Origin: Methanofastidiosum methylothiophilum
GTDB taxonomy: Archaea; Methanobacteriota_B; Thermococci; Methanofastidiosales; Methanofastidiosaceae
Assembly (NCBI GenBank): GCA_001587635.1
Contig: LNJE01000002.1
Coordinates: 62,001-126,000 of the forward strand
Direction: 5' to 3'
Length of the DNA stretch: 64,000 nucleotides
In this document: positions 53,648-61,017 of the stretch, piece by piece
Layout: each line of letters begins with the position of its first letter
How positions within the stretch are numbered: position 1 is the stretch's first letter
Made by a program: the position numbers and the translations under genes
Notes under the pieces: generated by a model
Told to the model about the DNA's origin: nothing
What the model saw: only the letters and a program-made list of their open reading frames with translations
Database searches by the model: none

Positions 53648-54436
53648 TTAATCCCTATTAATAAGTTTTTCTGTTTGCTTCATATATTCCAAACTCTCTT
53701 TTTCTAAGATGCGCCTAGCAGTAAAATCAATTAAAAGTTCATTGAATCGTCGTTTTAAGGTTCTTAGGACATAATCATCATAGCTCATTTCACTACCTGT
53801 TTCAATATTATAGAGAATAAGATAATCTGGCGGAAAAGGATTAGCATTTATTCTAAGTTCTCCATTTAATGCAGATGCAATATCATTTTCACTTAGATTT
53901 CCTTTAGCATAGTCTACAACAGAGCCTACAATACGCCTAACCATCTGCCATAGAAATCCATTTCCTATAAATTCTAAGACATAAACTGACCCCTCTTTCC
54001 TGTAACGTGTTTCAATAGTTCTTTTTGTTTGGTCAGTTCCATTATATTTAGAAAATGATAAAAAGTCATGATTTCCGTTAAAAAAAGAAAGGCCCTTGGA
54101 GATAAGGCCTTCATCATAGTTTTTATCAAATAGATAATATCTATAAGTTTTAGTTAGAGGGAATTTAAGATCGTTATTTGTTTTTCCATATATCCAAATG
54201 TCTTTTAGTAAATGGCTCAATTTTTTTATGTTAATGCTTTCCTGGACTTCAAGTTTTAGGATATTTGAAAGTGCAGATACGCCTTTGTCAGTTCTAGAAA
54301 TAAATCCATAGCTTATTACTTTAATGCCTTCATTTCCAAGAGCTTTTAGTATATCTCCTTCAACGGTCCTAACGTTAGGCTGGTGCTGAGACCCATGAAA
54401 CTCCTTGCCATTATAAGCAACTTTAAGGTAAACCAT
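53648..54436 (-). CDS. truA: tRNA pseudouridine synthase TruA
   Basis: 262 residues. The catalytic Asp lies in FISRTDKGVSALSNI near residue 48, and the N terminus KVAYNGKEFHGSQHQPNVRTVEGDIL is characteristic. Later motifs are NHDFLSFSK and NGFLWQMVRRIVG. It modifies U38-U40 of tRNA anticodon arms. The protein is a little shorter than bacterial TruA in the middle segment. It follows valS with a 34-bp gap. Confidence 0.94.
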   Translation of the reverse strand: MVYLKVAYNGKEFHGSQHQPNVRTVEGDILKALGNEGIKVISYGFISRTDKGVSALSNILKLEVQESINIKKLSHLLKDIWIYGKTNNDLKFPLTKTYRYYLFDKNYDEGLISKGLSFFNGNHDFLSFSKYNGTDQTKRTIETRYRKEGSVYVLEFIGNGFLWQMVRRIVGSVVDYAKGNLSENDIASALNGELRINANPFPPDYLILYNIETGSEMSYDDYVLRTLKRRFNELLIDFTARRILEKESLEYMKQTEKLINRD

Positions 54437-54470
54437 TAAATATAAGTTTTATAAAAATTTAAAAGTGTTT

Positions 54471-57077
54471 TTATAGAATTTCAACAATAAAGTTTTTGTC
54501 TTTTATGACATTTACTCTCTTCCCTTTTTTGAAGAATTCACGTTCAACTCTTTCAATATAATCTCTATTGAGATCAAATCCTTCGACTGTAATCTGTCCA
54601 TTTTCTTCAAGCTTTGAGAGATTATCTTTTAACAATATCTTTACCTTTTGAACATCCTTTCCAAACTTTGGCCCTATTATATCGTATCTTGGGATTACCT
54701 CAATTATCTTCTCATCAATATCGGGCTTACCTTCTTTAAGCTCTAAATTAGAGATGTTCATAGAATTAGATATGTCCTCTTTAATCTCTTTTATATTCTT
54801 TTCAGTGTAGACAATTACGCTGTGTATAGGCGCATTTAATGGCATCTTAAGTTCTGACTTATACCTTCTTATTGCAACTGTGATATCTTTCAACATTTCT
54901 CCTTTTTCAGATGCATCTTTATCATAGAAATCAAATGAAGGGTATTCTGTCAGATGAATGCTATTTATTTTTTCTTCACTGAAGATTTCATTGTAAATTT
55001 CTTCACTAATATGAGGAGTATATGGAGAAATTAATCCGATTAAATTTCTGAGTAGAGTTTTTAAAGTAAATGCTGCTTCATCTTTTTTAATATTGTTGTA
55101 TAATCTATATTTAACTATCTCAATGTAGTTATCTGCCACTTCATGCCAAATAAAAGTCCTTATTTCTTTAAGAACTATGGCAAAATTGTAGTCATCAAGC
55201 TCTTTTCTTGCAAGCTTAGTTAGATCAGTTAGCTTAGATAGGATCCATTTGTCAGATGTTGTTAACAAATCAAAGGAAATATTACTCATATTTGCGTCTG
55301 CTATATTCATTTCAATAAATCTAGAAACATTCCACAGTTTAGTTAAAAATCTGTTACCATGTTCTATTTCTTTCCAAGTAAATGGGAAATCTTCTCCCTT
55401 CGAAGCAAGAAGCGCCCACTGCCTTAACGCATCGGCACAATATTTGCTAAGAGGCTCATCGGGCTCAATAACATTTCCAAGAGACTTGCTCATCTTTCTT
55501 CCGTCAGGGCCTGCAACCATTCCATGAATTATAGTTTCTTTCCAAGGATTTATCCCAGTGATAAGATTGCATCTGAACAACGTGTAGAAAAGCCATGTTC
55601 TGATTATCTCATAACCTTGTGGCCTTATAGTTGAAGGATAAGTCTTACTAAAAAAACTTTCATCAACATTATACTTTGAAATAGCTAAAGGGGTAGCGGA
55701 AGAATCTACCCAACAATCACAAACATCAGATTCCCCAATAAATTTAGTTGAGCCACATTTACATTTTTCTTTAGGCATATCAAATCTTGGATCTACAGGC
55801 AGCAAATCTTCTTTAGCTGGTATTAGTTCTCCGCATTCTTTACACTTCCAGAAAGGGATAGGTGTTCCAAAGACTCTCTGCCTTGATATAATCCAATCCC
55901 AATCCATCGAATCTGTCCAGTCATAGAATCTGTTATACATATATTCTGGATTCCAGGATATATTTTTTCCAATTTCTATGAGATGATTCTTATAATCTTT
56001 AACGTTAATAAAATACTGTTCCATGGGTAAAAGTTCAATTGGAGATTTACATGAACCTCTTTCGACATGAAGCAGCACCCTATGTTTAATTTTTTCTTCT
56101 TTTATGAGGAGGCCTAGAGAATTAAGCTCGGAAACTATTATTTTCCTTGCTTCTTTTATTGGAAGATTCACGTAATTTTTGCCTGCATTAAGTTTCCCGT
56201 CTTCTGTTATGGAGGTAATAACCTCAAGATCATACTTTTTTTGCCATAGTATATCTTGTTCATCTCCATAGGTACAGCAATATACTATGCCAGTTCCAAA
56301 AGACATGTCAACTTCTTCATCAGACAATATTGGTACATTTCTACCAAATATAGGGAGGGTAACATTTTTATCCCTAAATTTTAGATATCTGGGGTCTTTT
56401 GGATTAAAGAACACTCCAACACAAGAAGGCATTAGCTCAGGCCTAGTTGTAGCTATTTCAACATGTTCGTTTTCCCCTTCCACCGGGAGTTTAAGATAGT
56501 AAAGTTTTCCCTCCTTTTCCTCATACCCTACCTCGGCCTTAGCGAGAGCCGTCATACACTTTGGGCACCAGAGAATTGGATGTTTTTCTCTGAATAGATA
56601 ACCCTTATTATAAAAATCAATTAATGTTTTTTGAATGAGTTTAATGTATTCTGGACGCATTGTAAGATACATTCTTGACCAATCTGGAAAATAACCGATG
56701 TCGGTCATCTGCTTTCTCATCTTGTCAACACAGTATGCAGTCCATTCCTTACATTTTTCAATAAAAGCTTCTTTGTCATTTTTAGAGATTTTAAATTCAT
56801 GTTCAACCTTTAATTCTGTTGGAAGTCCATGACAGTCAAAACCTTGGGGGCAATAAACATTAAATCCTCGCATTCTTTTGTATCTCTGAATAAAATCAAT
56901 CCATGTAAAATCCATCACATGCCCCATATGAAGTGAGCCTGAGGTAAACGGCGGAGGAGTATCGAGGACATATACTTTACCTTCTCTATCGGGATTGAAT
57001 TTGAATATCTCTTGTTCAAGCCAATAATTTTGCCATTTTTTTTCAATCTTTTTACCGTCGTAATCTTTATCCAACAT
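54471..57077 (-). CDS. valS: Valyl-tRNA synthetase
   Basis: 868 residues. The class I HIGH motif is PPFTSGSLHMGHVMDF near residue 45, and KMSKS is GRKMSKSLGNVIEPD near residue 525. The connective editing domain has ATTRPELMPSCVGVF. A Cys-rich zinc insert has CPKCMTALAKAEVGYE and CKCGSTKFIGESDVCDCW. The archaeal-type C terminus lacks the bacterial coiled coil. Start ATG 57077 overlaps the stop of the metallo-beta-lactamase gene (TAATG). Confidence 0.96.
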   Translation of the reverse strand: MLDKDYDGKKIEKKWQNYWLEQEIFKFNPDREGKVYVLDTPPPFTSGSLHMGHVMDFTWIDFIQRYKRMRGFNVYCPQGFDCHGLPTELKVEHEFKISKNDKEAFIEKCKEWTAYCVDKMRKQMTDIGYFPDWSRMYLTMRPEYIKLIQKTLIDFYNKGYLFREKHPILWCPKCMTALAKAEVGYEEKEGKLYYLKLPVEGENEHVEIATTRPELMPSCVGVFFNPKDPRYLKFRDKNVTLPIFGRNVPILSDEEVDMSFGTGIVYCCTYGDEQDILWQKKYDLEVITSITEDGKLNAGKNYVNLPIKEARKIIVSELNSLGLLIKEEKIKHRVLLHVERGSCKSPIELLPMEQYFINVKDYKNHLIEIGKNISWNPEYMYNRFYDWTDSMDWDWIISRQRVFGTPIPFWKCKECGELIPAKEDLLPVDPRFDMPKEKCKCGSTKFIGESDVCDCWVDSSATPLAISKYNVDESFFSKTYPSTIRPQGYEIIRTWLFYTLFRCNLITGINPWKETIIHGMVAGPDGRKMSKSLGNVIEPDEPLSKYCADALRQWALLASKGEDFPFTWKEIEHGNRFLTKLWNVSRFIEMNIADANMSNISFDLLTTSDKWILSKLTDLTKLARKELDDYNFAIVLKEIRTFIWHEVADNYIEIVKYRLYNNIKKDEAAFTLKTLLRNLIGLISPYTPHISEEIYNEIFSEEKINSIHLTEYPSFDFYDKDASEKGEMLKDITVAIRRYKSELKMPLNAPIHSVIVYTEKNIKEIKEDISNSMNISNLELKEGKPDIDEKIIEVIPRYDIIGPKFGKDVQKVKILLKDNLSKLEENGQITVEGFDLNRDYIERVEREFFKKGKRVNVIKDKNFIVEIL

Positions 57078-57871
57078 TATTCCACCTTCTCTTGGTAGCT
57101 AAGTTGTCCATTCATATAAATCTTTAATCCCTCATCAGCAATAAGAGTTTTAATACCTGTACTTTCTTGGATATAGTGTCGTTCCTCTTCAGCGCCTTTA
57201 AGGTGCATCTTGTAGCCAATATGGGTGATAACTGCAACTTCAGGATTTACCCTTTTCACAATATTCTTCGCATCTTCAGTTGCGAGATGAAATGGTATTT
57301 TGTCACCATTTGGCCTTGTGACATTTAGTATCATTATTCTAGATCCTAAATATTGTTCTTCTATACCCTTGAAATATTCGGTGTCGGAGGTATAGGAAAT
57401 AGCACCAGAGTCGGTATAAATTTTGAAACCAATTGCAAATGGATCCGAATGTTTTGTCTTTAAAGCCTGGATCTTCTGTCCCTTAATGTCAAGATTTTCC
57501 CCAGCGGAAAGAGACAACACATCTTTTAAATTTTTTCTATAGTAAGGAAATATTATAGAAGCAAATTCATCTCTTCCTTCAATGACACTCTTACTTCCAA
57601 TAACGTAACCCTCCTTCTTTAACATTCCTCCAGTCATACTTTCAACCATTATTGGTACATCATTGAAATGATCAGTATGGCAATGGGAAATAAGAAGGGC
57701 ATCAGTCTTTCTAGGATCAAGCCCATTTTGAATAGACCTTAAGTGAGCGCCTGGTCCTGGATCTACATGAATTTTTATTTTATCTTCGATGTAGAATCCT
57801 CCTGTCCCTCGTTTTTGAGTAATGGTCATAAATCTTCCACCACCACTACCCAAAAAAGTCATCTTTACCAT
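57077..57871 (-). CDS. Metallo-beta-lactamase-fold hydrolase
   Basis: 264 residues. The metal motif is LISHCHTDHFNDVP near residue 80, with further ligands in SYTSDTEY, the THIGYK near residue 220, and a His in KTKHSDPFA. Closest in style to RNase Z/PhnP-like hydrolases. The N terminus FLGSGGGRFMTITQKRGTGG is family-typical. Substrate unknown; coupling with valS may only reflect coexpression. RBS GAGG precedes the ATG. Confidence 0.88.
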   Translation of the reverse strand: MVKMTFLGSGGGRFMTITQKRGTGGFYIEDKIKIHVDPGPGAHLRSIQNGLDPRKTDALLISHCHTDHFNDVPIMVESMTGGMLKKEGYVIGSKSVIEGRDEFASIIFPYYRKNLKDVLSLSAGENLDIKGQKIQALKTKHSDPFAIGFKIYTDSGAISYTSDTEYFKGIEEQYLGSRIMILNVTRPNGDKIPFHLATEDAKNIVKRVNPEVAVITHIGYKMHLKGAEEERHYIQESTGIKTLIADEGLKIYMNGQLSYQEKVE

Positions 57872-57937
57872 AAAAACCTCTAAGTAACGTTTTTAAGAGT
57901 TCAATTTATTGAGTTTATAAAACTAATTAGTGATAAT

Positions 57938-58225
57938 ATGTTGGATGCCTTAAAACAAACTAAAGATGGAATTTTTATTGAAATTGAGGTAGTTGCAAAC
58001 TCAAGTAACTTTAAGATTGAATACAATGAATGGAGCAAGAGAATTAAGTTAAAAATTACCTCCCCAGCAATAAAAGGCCAAGCAAATAAAGAAATACAAA
58101 CCTATTTTTCTGAAATTTTTGGTTCGGCTACTATTGTAAAAGGTGAGCATAATAAAAAGAAAACAATATTTGTTAATTCTAATTTTGAAGAAGTTTCTAA
58201 TAAACTATCTAAAATTTTAAAATAA
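57938..58225 (+). CDS. DUF167/YggU family protein
   Basis: 95 residues with the family pattern EVVANSSNFKIEYNEWSKRIKLKITSPAIKGQANKEIQTYFSEIF and GEHNKKKTIFV. YggU proteins are small alpha/beta proteins of unknown function that are common in archaea. RBS GTGAT precedes the ATG at 57938. It is divergent from the hydrolase gene. Confidence 0.88.
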   Translation: MLDALKQTKDGIFIEIEVVANSSNFKIEYNEWSKRIKLKITSPAIKGQANKEIQTYFSEIFGSATIVKGEHNKKKTIFVNSNFEEVSNKLSKILK

Positions 58226-58246
58226 TTCAAAATTTGCTATAGCAAG

Positions 58247-58283
58247 ACTTATAAAGAATTAACTACTAGTTATCAATAGGTGA
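58247..58283 (+). promoter_or_regulatory. TATA box and RBS of the topoisomerase VI operon
   Basis: ACTTATAAAGAA (58247-58258) is a TATA box about 40 bp before the start codon. AGGTGA at 58278-58283 is the ribosome binding site for ATG 58290. Confidence 0.5.
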
Positions 58284-58289
58284 AATTGG

Positions 58290-59915
58290 ATGTCAGAGAC
58301 GAAAGTCAAACATGCTGATGAAATATTTAAGTCATTTAAGACGCAAAGTGTTTCTGAGTTCTTTAAAAAGAATGCAGCAATGTTAGGATATACTGGTAAA
58401 TTACGTTCATTAACTACTCTTGTTCACGAAGGAGTTACAAATTCGCTTGACGCTTGTGAAGAAGCAAGATTTTTTCCAGACATTTCAGTATATATTAGTG
58501 AGGTAGGTCCTGAACATTATAGAGTAATAATGGAGGATAATGCTTCAGGAATACCTCTAGATTACATACCCCATGTTTTTGGAAAGATGCTAGCCGGAAG
58601 TAAGGCTCATCGAAATATTCAATCGAGAGGGCAGCAAGGCATTGGCGTTTCAGGGGCGGTCATGTACTCTCAAGTTACAACAGGGAAATCAACTGAGGTT
58701 GTAACTTCAACAGGAGATAAGGTAATTAATAAAGTCAATATTAAAATTGATGTTGAAAAAAATACTGGAGAGATTCTATCTCATGAAACTTTAAAAAATC
58801 CTGATAAGTGGAGAGGCACTAGAATAAATCTTGAGGCTAAAAATCTTCAGTACAATAGATCAAAATATGGCCCTTATAGCTATCTTAAAATGACTGCAAT
58901 TGCAAATCCTCATACAAGGATTCTTTTTGTAGAGCCAGACGGAACAAAAATTTTATTTGATAGAAACGTGAGGAGTATACCAAAACATCCAAAAGAAATG
59001 AAGCCGCATCCACACGGAACATCTGCTGACGATATACTTTCTATGATAAAAAATTCAAGTGCAACGAGGGTTAGAACCTTCTTAGTTTCAGAGTTTACAA
59101 GAGTTTCTGCTAAAAAAGTTGAGGAGATTGAACAGCTTTCAAAACTTGATCTTGATATTAATCCCAAGAAGGTAGACTGGGAATATGCTGAAAATTTAGT
59201 TAATGCCATTAAACAAATTTCCTTCATGGCACCACCAACTGAAGGGCTTATCCCAATCGGTGCCGAATCAGTAAAGCTTGGGCTTGAAGGAATACTTGCA
59301 CCTGAATTTGTGCATACCGTTACTAGAAGCCCGCAGACTTATCACGGTGGAATAGCATTTATTGTTGAAGCTGGAATAGCATATGGTGGTGGAGCAGGAA
59401 ATAATGGGCTTGACATTATAAGATATGCGAATAGAACTCCATTGATATTTGATCAAGGAGGCTGCTGCATCACAGAAGCTGCAAAATCCGTAGAGTGGAA
59501 AAGATATGGAGTAAAAGATGATAATGCACCACTTACAATATTTGTTAATCTTGTTTCAACTCACATTCCATATACCTCTGCAGGGAAGCAAGCCATAGCT
59601 AATGAAGAAGAGATTTATAATGAGATTAGATTTGCGTTGATGGAAGCAGGTAGATCTCTATCACGATATCTTTCTGGAAAAAGACGTGCCCATGAAAAAC
59701 TTACTAAGAAAAAGACACTGTTAAGGTATGTAGTAGAAACATCCAATGCCATTGGAAATCTAATTAAATCAGAGGATAAGTCTAAAATTATAAATGCGCT
59801 TACAGATATCGTTGAAAAAAAATATGATTTTGAAGAATCAAATGGTGGCGAAGAAGAGGTAACAGCGGCTTTAGAGGAAAATGGTGAAGAAGAGGTGAGC
59901 GAGAATGGAGATTAA
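58290..59915 (+). CDS. top6B: DNA topoisomerase VI subunit B
   Basis: 541 residues. The GHKL ATPase has LVHEGVTNSLDACEEA, MEDNASGIPLDYIPHVFGKMLAGSK and RGQQGIGVSGAVMYSQ. A central H2TH region is followed by the transducer domain with LVSTHIPYTSAGKQAIA. ATP binding closes the subunits around the transported DNA duplex. The acidic C-terminal tail (GGEEEV repeats) is weakly conserved. It overlaps top6A by 11 bp. Confidence 0.96.
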   Translation: MSETKVKHADEIFKSFKTQSVSEFFKKNAAMLGYTGKLRSLTTLVHEGVTNSLDACEEARFFPDISVYISEVGPEHYRVIMEDNASGIPLDYIPHVFGKMLAGSKAHRNIQSRGQQGIGVSGAVMYSQVTTGKSTEVVTSTGDKVINKVNIKIDVEKNTGEILSHETLKNPDKWRGTRINLEAKNLQYNRSKYGPYSYLKMTAIANPHTRILFVEPDGTKILFDRNVRSIPKHPKEMKPHPHGTSADDILSMIKNSSATRVRTFLVSEFTRVSAKKVEEIEQLSKLDLDINPKKVDWEYAENLVNAIKQISFMAPPTEGLIPIGAESVKLGLEGILAPEFVHTVTRSPQTYHGGIAFIVEAGIAYGGGAGNNGLDIIRYANRTPLIFDQGGCCITEAAKSVEWKRYGVKDDNAPLTIFVNLVSTHIPYTSAGKQAIANEEEIYNEIRFALMEAGRSLSRYLSGKRRAHEKLTKKKTLLRYVVETSNAIGNLIKSEDKSKIINALTDIVEKKYDFEESNGGEEEVTAALEENGEEEVSENGD

Positions 59916-60990
59916 ATCCCAAAACATTCCTTCAATACTTGGTAAATTTGGTGAAGAGATTTACGAACAGATAATGGACGGGGAAAGCCCATCCATAAAA
60001 ATACCACAAAGAGGTAAATCTAATGTATATTTTGATGATGAGGAGAAGGTAATTCAACTTGGAGATAAATTTTCTAAGAGACATTTTNTGAATGTTGCTC
60101 ACACTAAGAAGTTTATGCAAACAGTTCTTGTTGCCTCTTATTGTAGAAAGCTTGTTGAAGAAAACAGGCATGCNGGTATAAGAGAACTGTATTATGCGCT
60201 AAAGCATACTGTTGAAGGTTCAAAAGAAAATACTTTTGATGANCAAGCTGAGTCTAATCCAATTATTGAAGANATTGAAACAACACTTGACATACTTAGG
60301 GAAGAATTGAACCTTACAGCAGATAGAAGGGGCTACATATACGGGGATCTAGTCTTAAAAGATGGGGAAGATGAGTTTAACGCTGCAAAACTCGGTAGAG
60401 GTGGCTGGGCTGTACCAGGCACTGTTGAAGACATAGAATTTCTAAATGTTAATGCAGAATACATACTTGTAATTGAAACTGCTGCAATGTGTGATCGTCT
60501 TATTGAGGAAAAGTTTACACAAAAAAACAATGCTCTTTTAGTTGCATGCCAGGGACAGGCTCCAAGAGGTATAAGAAGATTAGTTAACAGATTGCATACA
60601 GAAAACAAATTACCTGTTTATGTGTTTACAGATGGCGATCCATATGGTTGGTATATCTACTCTACGTTAAAGCAAGGCTCAATGAATTTAGCTTACCTTT
60701 CCAAGAGACTTGGAGTCCCCGATTCTAAATTTATTGGAATGACTATGGATGATATAGATGAATATGGACTCCAAAAAGTCACAGAAAAGCTAAAGGATAT
60801 AGACAAAAAAAGAATCAACGAGATAATGGACTATGAATGGTTTAAACACAAGGACTGGCAAGAGCAGATGAAAAAATGCCTAAAATTAGGAGTCAGGATA
60901 GAACAGCAGGCACTTGCAAACAAATCTCTTGAATTTGTCGCTAAAGAGTACTTGCCTCAGAAAATAGAAAATGAGGTATTTTTACCTTAA
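59905..60990 (+). CDS. top6A: DNA topoisomerase VI subunit A (Spo11-like)
   Basis: 361 residues. The winged helix carries the catalytic Tyr in GIRELYYALKH near residue 100, and the Toprim domain has the VYVFTDGDPYGWYIYS metal motif near residue 240. It cuts both DNA strands to give two-nucleotide overhangs. Start ATG 59905 lies within the end of top6B. Four Ns (60088-60273) hit codons in the N-terminal half but do not break the frame. Confidence 0.95.
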   Translation: MEIKSQNIPSILGKFGEEIYEQIMDGESPSIKIPQRGKSNVYFDDEEKVIQLGDKFSKRHFXNVAHTKKFMQTVLVASYCRKLVEENRHXGIRELYYALKHTVEGSKENTFDXQAESNPIIEXIETTLDILREELNLTADRRGYIYGDLVLKDGEDEFNAAKLGRGGWAVPGTVEDIEFLNVNAEYILVIETAAMCDRLIEEKFTQKNNALLVACQGQAPRGIRRLVNRLHTENKLPVYVFTDGDPYGWYIYSTLKQGSMNLAYLSKRLGVPDSKFIGMTMDDIDEYGLQKVTEKLKDIDKKRINEIMDYEWFKHKDWQEQMKKCLKLGVRIEQQALANKSLEFVAKEYLPQKIENEVFLP

Positions 60991-60993
60991 GTA

Positions 60994-61017
60994 AAATAAA
61001 AAAATTATTTTTTATTT
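60994..61017. terminator. Bidirectional A/T hairpin terminator
   Basis: AAATAAAAAA (60994-61003) and TTTTTTATTT (61008-61017) form a perfect 10-bp stem with loop ATTA. It lies between the convergent ends of top6A and the DUF11 gene and overlaps the last codons of the latter. Each strand ends with a T-run. Confidence 0.55.
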